A stretch of 61,760 bases of DNA from Verrucomicrobiota bacterium (GCA_003218305.1 QHMY01000039.1:1-61760); one strand, 5' to 3'; shown: positions 1-10,310, counted from the first letter of the stretch. The notes: generated by a model not told the origin, from the sequence alone. Translations and numbers: made by a program.

Positions 1-1
1 C

Positions 2-2584
2 TTTTCGGCTGTCGGCCAGCCCCACGATCCAACGACGGGCCAACCAATCCATCGGCAAACGCCCCAGCAGATCGTCGATCAAATTCTCGGGTTTCCGGCC
101 GAGACCAGGATCATTCTGCTCGCGCCGCTTCTGCAGAACCAGAAAGGCGAATTTCGCGACGTAATCGAGAAGGTGAAACGGGAAGGGTTCGTCCGGATCC
201 GGATCGATGGCGAGATTGTGGAGCTCGGAAACCCGGAGCCGATCCGGCTAAAAAAAACGGAACGGCATACCATCGAAGCCGTGGTGGATCGGTTGGTGGT
301 TCGAGACGGCGTGCGGACACGCCTGGCCGATTCCGTGGAGACGGCGCTAAAATGGGGCGGGAACCGGATCGTGGTGCTCAAATCGGAAGAGGAGGAAACG
401 TCCAACGCTCAACGTTCAACATCCAACACCCCACGGGAAGAAAAATGGACGACGGTTCGCTACACGACGGATTACGGGAATGCAGAGAGCACCTTCTCGT
501 TAGGCGAACTGACCCCGAAGCATTTTTCCTTCAATAGCCACCTCGGCGCCTGTCCGGCTTGCCACGGGCTGGGAACCCAGCTCGTCTGCGATGCCGACCT
601 GATGGTGTCTGACCCCACGAAATCGCTCGCGGAAGGCGCGATTACCCCCTGGCGTCGCGGCACGAAACCGATGCAGGCCTATTACCGAAGTTTGCAGAGC
701 GCCCTCGTGAAACATTTCGCGGTCGACGATTCCATTCCATTCACGGACCTGCCGGAGACGTTCAAGAAAGCGCTTTACTACGGCACGGGCGATGAACCGA
801 TCCAAATCCGAACCAGCGCTAACGGGAAATCGCCCAAAACCGAGCGTCCTTTCGAAGGACTGGTCCCCCAGATGGAGCGGCTTTACGAGGAGACGGAGAG
901 CGAGTTTACCCGTAATCGCATCCGCGCCTTCATGACGCGCGAGCCTTGCCAGACTTGTCATGGCGCACGCCTGAAGCCGGAAATTCTGGCGGTCACGATC
1001 AAGGATTCCGAGGGTCGCGAATTAAACATTCACCAGTTCAGCGAGCTGACGATCGAGGCGGCGGCGCAATACATCCGGCGGCTCGCTCTTAGTGAACAGC
1101 AACAGCAAATCGCTTCCGAAGTCGTCCGCGAGATCGATTCCCGACTGCAATTTCTGGTGGAGGTGGGCCTCAATTATCTTTCCCTCAATCGCGAGAGCGG
1201 AACGCTTTCGGGCGGCGAAGCCCAGCGGATCCGTCTCGCCACCCAGATCGGTTCGGGTCTGGCCGGCGTCCTTTACGTTCTCGACGAACCAAGTATCGGG
1301 CTGCATCAACGCGACAATGCCCGACTCCTCGCCACCCTTTGCCGGCTCCGAGACCTCGGGAATTCCGTGATCGTGGTCGAACACGATGAAGAAACGATTC
1401 GGGCGGCGGATCATATTCTCGATCTGGGACCCGGCGCAGGCCCTCGCGGCGGAGAAATCGTCGCTCAAGGGACGCTCCAGGAGGTGCTGCAGGCAAAGAA
1501 TTCGCCGACCGCGGATTACCTCTCCGGTCGGGCCCGGATCGCCATTCCGCGCCTGCGGGTTGCGCCACGATCCAGCCAGGCAGGCGACGGCTGGCTCACG
1601 GTAGTTGGAGCAGCCGAGAACAACCTCAAAAATGTGGCGGCCTCGTTTCCGATTGGCTGTCTGACCTGTGTGACCGGGGTTTCGGGCAGCGGGAAATCCA
1701 CTTTGGTGGACGATATTTTGCGACGCGCGCTCTTCCGCCATTTCTACAATTCGAAGGACAGACCCGGAACCCACCGCGCGCTTCGAGGGCTTGATCAGAT
1801 CGATAAAGCGATCGTGATCGATCAAAGCGCCATTGGCCGGACGCCGCGTTCAAACCCGATCACATACACGGGCGCGTTCACGCCGATCCGCGAGTTGTTC
1901 AGCCAATTGCCCGCGGCGCGCGTGCGTGGATACGATGCTGGACGGTTCAGCTTTAACGTGAAAGGCGGGCGCTGCGAAAATTGCGAAGGTGGCGGTCTGA
2001 TCAAGATCGAGATGCATTTTCTACCGGATGTTTACGTGGAGTGTGAAGTTTGCCACGGCCGGCGTTACAACCGCGAAACCCTCGAGATCACCTTCAAGGG
2101 AAAAAATATCGCCGATGTGCTCGACCTAACGGTCGATGAGGCGGCTCGGTTCTTTCGCAACGTCCCTTCGGTTTCCGATCGACTCGTGGCCATGCTCGAT
2201 GTCGGCCTGGGATATCTCCGCCTCGGGCAGGCGGCCACAACCCTCTCGGGCGGCGAGGCGCAGCGCGTAAAACTGGCCACGGAGCTGGCAAAAAAAGCGA
2301 CCGGCCGCACGATCTACATCCTCGACGAGCCTACGACCGGGCTCCATTTCGCCGATATTGAGAAGCTGCTCCAAGTGCTGATGAAACTCCGCGATGCGGG
2401 GAATACGCTGGTGGTGATCGAACACAACCTCGAGATGATCAAATGCGCGGACTGGATCATCGATCTGGGTCCGGAAGGGGGTGGCCGGGGCGGAACAATC
2501 ATCGGAGCGGGACCGCCGGAGAAGATCGCGGGGCTGGCGGAGAGTCATACAGGGCGCTATTTGAAACCGTTACTTACCGCATGA
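2..2584 (+). CDS. uvrA: UvrA, excinuclease ABC subunit A (5' end cut by window edge)
   Basis: DNA-damage recognition ATPase of nucleotide excision repair, acting in the cytoplasm with UvrB. The frame is open from base 2, so the protein is N-terminally truncated by the window and its first Walker A lies outside. Visible: the insertion domain; the first ABC signature LSGGEAQRIRLATQ with Walker B VLYVLDEPSIGLHQ (about 1205-1310); the second Walker A GVSGSGKST (about 1677); the CENC...CEVC zinc module (1972-2053); and the second signature LSGGEAQRVKLATE with ILDEPTTGLHF (about 2250-2350). Two oddities. Where UvrA usually has a CxxC just before the FSFNS motif, this protein reads YTTDYGNAEST, so half of that zinc module is missing, while CPAC after it is kept. 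A low-complexity stretch SNAQRSTSNTP is encoded by a heptamer repeat at 403-430. The stop overlaps the next start (ATGA), implying coupling to the TPR gene. Family assignment is certain. Confidence 0.97.
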   Translation, partial: FSAVGQPHDPTTGQPIHRQTPQQIVDQILGFPAETRIILLAPLLQNQKGEFRDVIEKVKREGFVRIRIDGEIVELGNPEPIRLKKTERHTIEAVVDRLVVRDGVRTRLADSVETALKWGGNRIVVLKSEEEETSNAQRSTSNTPREEKWTTVRYTTDYGNAESTFSLGELTPKHFSFNSHLGACPACHGLGTQLVCDADLMVSDPTKSLAEGAITPWRRGTKPMQAYYRSLQSALVKHFAVDDSIPFTDLPETFKKALYYGTGDEPIQIRTSANGKSPKTERPFEGLVPQMERLYEETESEFTRNRIRAFMTREPCQTCHGARLKPEILAVTIKDSEGRELNIHQFSELTIEAAAQYIRRLALSEQQQQIASEVVREIDSRLQFLVEVGLNYLSLNRESGTLSGGEAQRIRLATQIGSGLAGVLYVLDEPSIGLHQRDNARLLATLCRLRDLGNSVIVVEHDEETIRAADHILDLGPGAGPRGGEIVAQGTLQEVLQAKNSPTADYLSGRARIAIPRLRVAPRSSQAGDGWLTVVGAAENNLKNVAASFPIGCLTCVTGVSGSGKSTLVDDILRRALFRHFYNSKDRPGTHRALRGLDQIDKAIVIDQSAIGRTPRSNPITYTGAFTPIRELFSQLPAARVRGYDAGRFSFNVKGGRCENCEGGGLIKIEMHFLPDVYVECEVCHGRRYNRETLEITFKGKNIADVLDLTVDEAARFFRNVPSVSDRLVAMLDVGLGYLRLGQAATTLSGGEAQRVKLATELAKKATGRTIYILDEPTTGLHFADIEKLLQVLMKLRDAGNTLVVIEHNLEMIKCADWIIDLGPEGGGRGGTIIGAGPPEKIAGLAESHTGRYLKPLLTA
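403..430 (+). repeat. Four tandem CAACnnn heptamers inside uvrA
   Basis: The bases read as CAACGCT, CAACGTT, CAACATC, CAACACC in a row. They encode a serine/asparagine/threonine-rich linker in the UvrA insertion domain. The run stays in frame with uvrA. Heptamer runs of this kind look like intergenic simple repeats rather than protein-coding sequence; that comparison is from memory. Confidence 0.6.
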
Positions 2585-5064
2585 AGAGAATGTCCAGGGT
2601 CCAACGGAAAATGGCGCAGACTGCGATTGCGGCAGTGATGGCGCTGTTTGGGGGCCCGGCTTTGGCGGCGGACTCTCCGGACCTGGCCGCGGCGGCCAAG
2701 CCCATGGACGAGGGCGTACCTCAGGTGGCGGTGTTGCGATTGCGAGCGCGCCTCGCGCGCGAACTTGGGCCGGACGAACGCCGGGACGCGACGGCAAAAT
2801 TGGGCGAAGCTCTCCTCGCCGCGGGCGAAGCGGAAGAAGCTTTGGCGATGCTGCAGGATCCAAGCCTGGCGGCCCTGCCAGCGACCCGGTTTTGGCGGGC
2901 GCAAGCCTTGGCCACCCTGCGGCGTTGGGACGAGGCCCTACTACTTTACCAACAGGTCGCGGCGGAGACTGCTTCGCCTTTTCGTTCGAGGGCGATCTTC
3001 GGCCAGGCCGAGGCTTTAAGAGCGCTTCGTCGGCCGGCTGAAGCGCTGCAAGCTTTCACGCTTCTCTTCTCCGATCCCCAGGCGAAGGACCGGGCTGAAC
3101 TTCGCGCCGTGGAATTGTTACTCGAGACCCAGGACACCGCCGGTGCGCGGCGTCTCCTCGACAAAACAAGGCCGGTCGCCCTCGCGGATAAAAAGGAAAG
3201 ACGGTTCCTCCAGGGCCGGCTCGAGGCGCAACTAGGCCACCGCGAGCGGGCCCTTGAGCTTTTCGAGACGATCCTGCGAAGGCCGGAGGGCGCGAGCCGC
3301 GCGGTTTTGATCGCGACTTTGTGCGCGGTGGGCGAGACGAGTTTGCGACTGAAAAAGCCGGAAATGGGGGACGATCCCATGGAAGATTTCGTGGAGCATC
3401 ATCCGACCGACCCCGAACTTCCCACGATCTTCAAGAAGCTCGATCAGCTCTATCGCGCTCAACGAACGCCGTCGAACCAGGAACTCCGAAGGTGGGCCAA
3501 CGATCCGATCCAGCCACGGCGCGCGCTGGCCCAATGGTATCTGGCGAGAGGCGAACTCCGCGCGGGCCGTCGTGAGAACGCCGCGCGAATCTTCGGTGAG
3601 TTGCGGCGGGACCCGCCGCACCTGGGAGTCCTCGCTGCTGGCTTCTTCGAGTTTGCTCAACTCGAACTCGACAATCGCCATTTTGACGAGGCGCTCGCGA
3701 TTCTGCAGGACGCACGAAAGCTTCAGCCAGACGCCGCGTTGCTCGAGAGAATCAATCTGCTCGCCGGGCGCGTCCAATACAGCGCCAGGCAGTTCGATGC
3801 CGCGGCCCAAACGTTCGAAACTGCGGCGCACGCTTCACCCCATTCCGCCACTGACTCCTATTTCAATGCTTCGCTCGCCTGGCTTCAGTCGGGCGACCAG
3901 AAACGTTTTCTGGCAGCCTATGACGAAGTCGGCCAGAGCGGCGGCAGTGAGGAGACGCGGGGGGACCTTCTGCTTGAGGAAGGCCTCACCCAGGCCGCGC
4001 AGGGAAACACGAAGGCGTCCGAGTCGCTCCAGGCGTTTCTGCGAGAATTTCCCAAGCACAAGCGCAGCGCCGAAGCGTGGGTCGCGCTGGCGGAATTGGC
4101 GTTTCATGGGGCTCCATCCAATCTCGACACGGCCCGGAAGCATCTGGCTCGCGCCGCCGAAAGCGAACCGAACGATGCCGCCAGGGAACGGGCGGATTAT
4201 CTCGTTATCTGGATCGAAGATAGCGCGCCGAATTCGGACGCCGCCCGGGTCATTGAACTCGCCAGCCAGTTTCTCCAAAAATACCCGGGTTCATCTCTCG
4301 TTTCTGATGTGCGGATGAAGCTGGCGGAAACCCATTACCGGCAGCAGGACTTTCCGAACGCGCAAACGCAGTTCCAGATTCTGGCGCAGGAGAATCCCCG
4401 GGCGGCTTTCACCGAGAAGGCCCTCTTTTTTGCCGCGAAATCCGCGATGCAAAGCATGGGCGCTCAATCGCTCGATCGCGCGCTGGTTTTGCTCGATGAC
4501 GTGGTTAAGAAAAACGGCGACCTGAAGTGGGCCGCGCGCAACGAACAAGCCGTCATTGAGCGAAAGCTGGGGAAAGAGAAGGACGCCCTAACCCTTTACG
4601 ATGAAGTCTTGCAAGGAAGCGCCTCGGCGGAAGAGAAGCGCGAGGCGTTGTGTGGCAAGGGCGACATCCTCTCTGGGGCAGGGGCGGCGGATCGCGAAAA
4701 TTACACCCGCGCCATCGCCCTCTACGACCAGCTGGCGTCGGAGAAAAACATCCCCCCGCATTGGCGGAATCAGGCGCTCTTCAAAAAAGGGATTTGCCTC
4801 GAGAAATTGGATGACCGCGAAAACGCGTTGGCCACCTTTTACCAAATCATCGAGGACGAAGCGCGTCCGGATCGGCCGCAGCGGGAATTTTTTTGGTATT
4901 ACAAAGCCGGCTTCAACGCGGCGCGCCTGCTGGAGGACGATTCCAAATGGCAACCGGCGGCAGTTGTTTATCAAAAGCTGGCGTCGGCCGGCGGGGTGCG
5001 CAGTGAGGAGGCGAAATCGCGCCTGGGCCGGTTACGCCTGGAGCATTTTCTCTGGGAGCAGTGA
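2581..5064 (+). CDS. Secreted tetratricopeptide-repeat protein
   Basis: About 827 residues. The start at 2581 is chosen because it overlaps the uvrA stop (ATGA) and opens with a signal peptide: basic MKRMSRVQRK, a hydrophobic stretch, then ALAADS as a plausible cleavage site. The rest is alanine-rich helical repeats of TPR type, for example the stretches around RFWRAQALATLRRWDEALLL and RAIALYDQLASEKNIPPHWR. No enzymatic motif is visible. TPR proteins of this size in the periplasm usually scaffold envelope assemblies; the partner here is unknown. Its 3' end overlaps the convergent panE by 33 bp, so no intrinsic terminator fits between them. A frame open further upstream lies inside uvrA and is rejected as the start. 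Confidence 0.85.
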   Translation: MKRMSRVQRKMAQTAIAAVMALFGGPALAADSPDLAAAAKPMDEGVPQVAVLRLRARLARELGPDERRDATAKLGEALLAAGEAEEALAMLQDPSLAALPATRFWRAQALATLRRWDEALLLYQQVAAETASPFRSRAIFGQAEALRALRRPAEALQAFTLLFSDPQAKDRAELRAVELLLETQDTAGARRLLDKTRPVALADKKERRFLQGRLEAQLGHRERALELFETILRRPEGASRAVLIATLCAVGETSLRLKKPEMGDDPMEDFVEHHPTDPELPTIFKKLDQLYRAQRTPSNQELRRWANDPIQPRRALAQWYLARGELRAGRRENAARIFGELRRDPPHLGVLAAGFFEFAQLELDNRHFDEALAILQDARKLQPDAALLERINLLAGRVQYSARQFDAAAQTFETAAHASPHSATDSYFNASLAWLQSGDQKRFLAAYDEVGQSGGSEETRGDLLLEEGLTQAAQGNTKASESLQAFLREFPKHKRSAEAWVALAELAFHGAPSNLDTARKHLARAAESEPNDAARERADYLVIWIEDSAPNSDAARVIELASQFLQKYPGSSLVSDVRMKLAETHYRQQDFPNAQTQFQILAQENPRAAFTEKALFFAAKSAMQSMGAQSLDRALVLLDDVVKKNGDLKWAARNEQAVIERKLGKEKDALTLYDEVLQGSASAEEKREALCGKGDILSGAGAADRENYTRAIALYDQLASEKNIPPHWRNQALFKKGICLEKLDDRENALATFYQIIEDEARPDRPQREFFWYYKAGFNAARLLEDDSKWQPAAVVYQKLASAGGVRSEEAKSRLGRLRLEHFLWEQ

Positions 5065-5943
5065 CGACGCTTCCATTGCTTTGATGATCTCGGTCAGCGC
5101 GCGATTGACCGGACAAGGCACCTCATGGTGTGCTCCCAAAGCGGCGACGGCGCCATTCATATAGTCTATCTCGGTCTGGTGCCCGCGACGCAGGTCCTGC
5201 AGCATCGAAACGAGGTTGGGCGATGCCCCAAAGACCTCCGTGATCTCTCGCATGAGGTCCACGTCGAAAGTCAGGCCCTGGGTCGCGGCGACGGCGAGGC
5301 ATTCGTCAATCACGAGGCGCTTGAGCGGGTCAAGTTGTCGGTTGGCAATACCACCCACTTCACAGCCGAGAATGGCAGTGATCGGATTGACCACACAATT
5401 GAAGATCAGCTTGTGCCAGACGTCCGCCGTCATGTTCGGTGAAATCCGGCAGTCGAGACCCGCGGCAGTGAGAATGGCAGCGACGCGATCGCTTCTGGGA
5501 TGCTGCTCCACGAGGGTATAACCACCGGCCATGTACTGGATCACGCCCGGACGTTCGAAAATCGCACCGAACTGGGTAATACCGCGCAGCACAACCGCGC
5601 GATCATCGATCGCATTGCGCGCGATTCTCTCGCTGCCCAAGCCATTTTGAAGACAGAGAATCGTCGTGTCTTCGCGGAGCAACGGCGCGATAGGCGCGAG
5701 AGCAGCGGCGCTCCCGGTCACTTTTGTTGTTAGCAAGATCAGGGCGTCCCGGCCGATTTGGTCGATCTCCGTAGCGGCGCGAATGGGCGCGACCTGCGGT
5801 TCAAGGCCTTCAACGCGCAGACCGTGTGAATTGATGGCGGTAACGTGTTCCGGCCGGCCGATGAGGATTACCTCATTGGCAGAGGCGAGCTTCGCCCCGT
5901 AGAGGCTGCCGATTGCGCCGGCCCCAAGCACGATAACCTGCAT
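5032..5943 (-). CDS. panE: 2-dehydropantoate 2-reductase (ketopantoate reductase)
   Basis: NADPH-dependent reduction of 2-dehydropantoate to pantoate in pantothenate/CoA synthesis, cytoplasmic. 303 residues, normal for the family. Evidence: N-terminal Rossmann motif VLGAGAIGSLYGAKLA, the mid-protein WHKLIFNCVVNPITAI block that carries the catalytic lysine and the family NxxxN pattern, and the C-terminal domain with EIDYMNGAVAALG. It lies downstream of the two TMTC-like genes on the same strand, 42 bp after the disrupted copy. Some ApbA/PanE-family members reduce other 2-oxo acids, so the substrate is the likely one, not proven. Confidence 0.92.
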   Translation of the reverse strand: MQVIVLGAGAIGSLYGAKLASANEVILIGRPEHVTAINSHGLRVEGLEPQVAPIRAATEIDQIGRDALILLTTKVTGSAAALAPIAPLLREDTTILCLQNGLGSERIARNAIDDRAVVLRGITQFGAIFERPGVIQYMAGGYTLVEQHPRSDRVAAILTAAGLDCRISPNMTADVWHKLIFNCVVNPITAILGCEVGGIANRQLDPLKRLVIDECLAVAATQGLTFDVDLMREITEVFGASPNLVSMLQDLRRGHQTEIDYMNGAVAALGAHHEVPCPVNRALTEIIKAMEASSLLPEKMLQA

Positions 5944-5985
5944 GGCGCGCAGCTTATCATGCCGCGCGACAAGCGCGAAACCGTC

Positions 5986-8104
5986 CTAGTTCGCGAGCGT
6001 CTTCGCTGCGGTGGCGGACTGCGTTTTCGCGACCGCCTGGAGACGCTCGACTTGCGCGAGCGCGGCACGTGCTTCTTCGCCTCGCCCCATCTTTTCGAGA
6101 ATGTCGGAAAGGATAAGGTACTGGCGCGGTTGATCGGGCTGGCGGGCCAGGGCACGGCGCTGGATGGCGCACGCGTCTTCGAGTCTGTTTTCGCTCACTT
6201 TAAGCAACGCAATCAAATTGAGCCCAGCTGAGTCGTGCACATCGAGGATACTGGCATGGCGAAATGCTTCCTCGGCTCGCGGTGAATTGCCCATCTCCGC
6301 GAAGAGGCCACCCAAGGCAATTGAGGCGCCGGCGTGCCACCAATGTCCGCGAACAAAATTCTGCACAAGGGGGAGCGCCCCTTCCGGACCCTGACTTTCC
6401 CGGACAATTTCTGCGTGAAGAGCGATCAATTCCCAATTCGAGGGATAGTCACGATGGGCCCGCTCCAAAATCGCGCCTTCGACGTCGTCTTTGTCTTTGT
6501 GTCGCAAGCGAGCCAGATTTCTCGCGGCCTCCCAGGTTCGTGGATAGCCGCCCTTGGCCGGCGCGGATGAGTTGCTCGCCGTTTCGAACAGAGCCGCAGC
6601 CTCCTTCGTCTTTCCCTGCTGCGTTAAGGCAATTCCGAGGTTATTTCGGGCCAGCGGATAGTTCGGACAAACTTCGAGGACCTTACGCAGAATAGCTTCC
6701 GCTTTCCCATGTTCGCCCCGCATCGCGTAAATCACGCCGAGATTCACACCGATACGGCTGCTCGATCCTCCCGCGGCAAAGGTGCGCCGAAAGAAGGTCT
6801 CCGGATCCACCCAATCGCTGCTCCGGATTGCGCTGCGCACGCTCAACGCCGCCACGGCCAGGCATGCGAATACCACGGCCGAACGCAGGTAACGCGCAGG
6901 TAAATCATAAACAAACCCCGCCAAAAAAATACAGAAGCCGACACTGGGAAGGTAGAGCCAATGTTCAGCGACCGTGGCATTGAGATCGAAAAGATTCGAG
7001 ATGGGCAAATAGGTCAGGAAGAACCAGCTGGCGCCGAACAAGCGCATTCGCTGGCCAGCCCCTTTCCACAACGCGCCCAGGAGAAGTAACTACACCAGTA
7101 AAGGTCAGCGACTCGGCCGCGAGCGCGATGCGCCAATTTGCGTGACCTTGCGCTGTGGCCGATTCAAGGACGCTGCGCTCAACGTGAAGCTGGGAGGGAA
7201 AGATTATTAGCCGTCCATAATCCCCCAGCGCTCGGAGCATAAGGATGCCACGCATGGCAGGTGTCCAACCGGCGGAGACCTGGTCCTCCGCATGATGCAT
7301 CGGTAGCTGGCGTAATCCAGCGTAGACCGAGACCAGGGCGACACACGTCCCGAGAATGAGAAGTTTCGTCCGAAGAACCGGTTTTCGGTCGAACGCAAAC
7401 ATGTAAAGCAGGAACAACAGCAGCCACAGCAACCCGCTCTCGCGCGAGCAAAGCGAAAACAGCGCGGACACTATTGCCAGGGCATACAAGCCTCGGCGAG
7501 TCCATGGCGCCGAGAGATCCCGCGCTCGAAAATAGAGTAGCCAGGCGGCTGCTGCGAAAAGGAAAGCCAAACTGTCGGCGCGTCCAGAAATATAATCGAC
7601 GGCGGCGCTATGCACAGGATGAACGATCCAGACGAGGGCGAGAAAGAAAGCCGCGGTCGCGGCATCGATGCGTCCTCGCACGAGGATCTTGTCCTGCCAA
7701 TGCTCGACCAACGCTGCCAGAATCCGGCGCAAGAGGTAATAGAGCAGGACGCCGCTCAGGACGTGGTAGAGGATATTTGAGAGGTGATAACCAGATGGAT
7801 CCTTGTTCCAGAAGAAATAATCGAAGATGTACGAAACGGTCTGGATGGGACGATAATGTCCGTCGTAGGCATCGGGGAAAAGGTAGTGTCGGAATGCTTC
7901 GAGGATCAGAACCGGGCTCCTGATTAGCCGGTTGTCGTTGACGAGAGAGATGTCATCCCAAAGCAGTTGACCCGTGAGCGCCGGGAGGTGGACCCCAGTT
8001 CCCACAAGAATCAGCGCAAGGCACCGCACCCACCCCAGCTGAGCCCAGCGAGTTAGCTGAGACAATGAGGATTCGCTGGCCGGCTTGTTTTCGCTTTGGG
8101 TCAT
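5986..8104 (-). pseudogene. Frameshifted TMTC-like membrane glycosyltransferase with TPRs
   Basis: Two overlapping reading frames (8104 to 6965 and 7071 to 5986) together match the intact neighbour at 8155-10278 from end to end. The first carries the start MTQSENKPASESSLSQ, the GQLLWDDISLVNDN loop, HYRPIQTVSYIFDYFFW and about nine membrane helices. The second continues with RLFGASWFFLTYLPISNLF and the C-terminal TPRs. The break is near 7080-7100: between the conserved LTFTG and KGAG there are 28 bases, where the paralogue has 39, an 11-base shortfall that shifts the frame. In the second frame a TAG closes immediately upstream of the break. Either a real deletion has inactivated the gene or the assembly is wrong here; 11 bases is large for a sequencing error. 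The TPR half has no obvious start, so independent expression is doubtful. Confidence 0.85.
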
Positions 8105-8154
8105 GGCCAGGCGTCTTAACAGTGCAATCCGCGGCTCTGGTTCCTACCCCAGCG

Positions 8155-10278
8155 TCAGCGATTCGCCTTCATGACGGAGACTTGGGCCAGGACGGCCCGA
8201 GCTTCGTCGGCTCGACCCATTTTGCTCAGGATATCGGAAAGGAGGAGGTACTGCCGCGGCTGGTCGGGCTGCCGCGCGACGGCGCGGCGTTGTGTCTTGC
8301 AAGCATCTTCCAGCTTGTCTTGACGCATGCTCAAGAGAGCCATCAGATTCAGCGCTTCCGCGTCGTGGACATCGAGCCAACTGGCGTGACGAAAGGCTGC
8401 CTCTGCCTGCGCGTTGTCTCCCATCTCGGAGTGGAGCCGGCCGAGAGCGATCGAGGCCCCTGCGTGCCACCAGTGCGCCCGTGAAAAGTCTTGCACGACC
8501 GGTAAGGCCGCGGCGGGACCGCAATTCTCCCGCAGCAATTCGGCCTCGAAACTAATCAGATCCCAAATCCCCGGATAATCTTTGCGCGCCTTCTCCATAA
8601 CGGCGAGGGCCGTCTGATCGTCCTTCTCCTTGTGCCGGATATGGGCGTAGTTGAGCGCGGCAACCCACGTACGCGGATACTCGTGGCGATCCTCGGGAGC
8701 GGCTCTGCTGGCGGAATCAAACATCGCTTCCGCCTCTGAAGTTTTGCCTTGTCGAAACATGACGTCAGCCAGGTTGTTCCGCGCGACCGGGTAATCCGGA
8801 TATACTCGAAGCACCTTACGCAGAATCTTCTCTGCCTGGCCATACTCCCCGCGCTTGGAGTAAAGCATGGCGAGGTTGACGCCTACGCGGCAGCTCGATC
8901 CACCCGCGAGAAAAGTGCGTTGGTAAAACGTTTCGGGATCAATCCAATCGCTGCTGCGGACGACGCTCCGCGCGCTCAAGGCAAGCACCGCCAGACACGC
9001 CAGCGCGAACGCGCCTCGCCGAAAACGCGCCGGCAACTCGAAGATGACTCCAGCGAGAAAAATCAAGAAACCTACACTTGGGAGGTAAAGCCAATGCTCG
9101 GCCACAGAAGCGTTGAGCGGGAACAGATTCGAGATCGGGAGATAGGCGAGTAGAAACCAGCTGGCGCCAAAGATCCGGGCGTTCCTTCCGGCGCCTTTCC
9201 GGAAAGCGCCGAAGGCAAAAGCGGCCAACACGGCCGCGCCCGCCAACGACAGATATTCGAGGCGAATGGAACTTCTCCAACCCTCCCGGTTCCCTACAGG
9301 AACAGGATCGGAAACGCTTCGTTCCATATGCAGATTGGAAGGAAAAACCATCAGGCGCCCGTAATCACCCAGCGCCCGCAACATTAGAACTGCACGCGAT
9401 GCTGCGCTGGTGGTGGAATGAGCGACGATCTCCGGCCTACTTTCCGGAAGCTGTCGCAAGCCGGCATAAGTCGCCGCCACCATCAAGCAAACAGCGAGGA
9501 CAATCAGTTTACCCTTGAGAAGAATTTTCGTGTCGAAACAGAAGGTATATAGGAGAAAAACGAGCAGCCACATGAAGCCGCTCTCCCGCGAACAAAGCGC
9601 GAGCAACCCCGACAGCGCCGCGGTTACGTACAGGCCAGCGCGAAGCCAGCTCCGCGGATTTTTCCGGGCCTGGAAAAAGAGCAACCAACCCGCACAGGCG
9701 AAAAAGAAGGCCAGGCTGTCGGCGCGTCCTGAGATATAGTCCACGGCCGCGCTATGGACTGGATGAACTACCCAGAGGAGCGCGAACAGAAAAGCAGTGT
9801 TCGATAATCTGGCCGCGAGGCTGGGGGAGACGGCTCCGTCACTCTCCGCGCTCCACCGGGAGCCGAACGAGAAAAAAATCTCTCGCAGAAGGAAATAGAG
9901 CAGGATGCCACTGCCAACATGCCAGAGAACATTGGAAAGGTGGTATCCGTAGGTCTCGGTGTTCCAAAACAGGTAATCAAAAGCGTATGAGATGTTTTGC
10001 ACGGGCCGATAGTGGCCCGCATACGAATCGGGGAAGAGATAATGGCGAAACGCCTCGAGAATGAGCAGCGGACTCTTGATAAAAGGATTGTCTCTGGCCA
10101 GGTAAAGATCATCCCAGACCAGCTGCCCGGGGAGTGCAGGAACGTGAACGCCAGCGCCGAACAGGACCAGTAACAAACACCGCAACCATTGACGCTGGCC
10201 GTAGATTGCCAACGCCTGCCGAACCTTATTCACCAGCCCTGGTGACGCGCTGGCGTTGTCGTTGCCTGTTCCAGTCAT
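8155..10278 (-). CDS. TMTC-like polytopic glycosyltransferase (GT-C) with C-terminal TPRs
   Basis: 707 residues. The N-terminal two thirds is a multi-helix membrane domain. An early acidic pair in the first periplasmic loop (GQLVWDDLYLARDN) and the HYRPVQNISYAFDYLFW block are typical of bacterial relatives of eukaryotic TMTC protein O-mannosyltransferases. Roughly the last 250 residues are TPR units (SKRGEYGQAEKILRKVLRVY and similar). Proteins of this type are expected to transfer a sugar from a lipid-linked donor outside the cytoplasmic membrane; donor and acceptor are unknown here. The gene stands in tandem with its disrupted copy, 50 bp apart, and begins 33 bp past the pilin terminator, so it probably has its own promoter. 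GT-C assignment is by motif recall. Confidence 0.8.
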   Translation of the reverse strand: MTGTGNDNASASPGLVNKVRQALAIYGQRQWLRCLLLVLFGAGVHVPALPGQLVWDDLYLARDNPFIKSPLLILEAFRHYLFPDSYAGHYRPVQNISYAFDYLFWNTETYGYHLSNVLWHVGSGILLYFLLREIFFSFGSRWSAESDGAVSPSLAARLSNTAFLFALLWVVHPVHSAAVDYISGRADSLAFFFACAGWLLFFQARKNPRSWLRAGLYVTAALSGLLALCSRESGFMWLLVFLLYTFCFDTKILLKGKLIVLAVCLMVAATYAGLRQLPESRPEIVAHSTTSAASRAVLMLRALGDYGRLMVFPSNLHMERSVSDPVPVGNREGWRSSIRLEYLSLAGAAVLAAFAFGAFRKGAGRNARIFGASWFLLAYLPISNLFPLNASVAEHWLYLPSVGFLIFLAGVIFELPARFRRGAFALACLAVLALSARSVVRSSDWIDPETFYQRTFLAGGSSCRVGVNLAMLYSKRGEYGQAEKILRKVLRVYPDYPVARNNLADVMFRQGKTSEAEAMFDSASRAAPEDRHEYPRTWVAALNYAHIRHKEKDDQTALAVMEKARKDYPGIWDLISFEAELLRENCGPAAALPVVQDFSRAHWWHAGASIALGRLHSEMGDNAQAEAAFRHASWLDVHDAEALNLMALLSMRQDKLEDACKTQRRAVARQPDQPRQYLLLSDILSKMGRADEARAVLAQVSVMKANR

Positions 10279-10310
10279 CGATGCCGGATCCTGTCTGAGC
10301 TGTTCTTACG

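Noticed and set aside
2443-2580. Upstream extension of the TPR gene into uvrA
   Set aside because: It would bury the signal peptide; the ATG overlapping the uvrA stop explains the data better.
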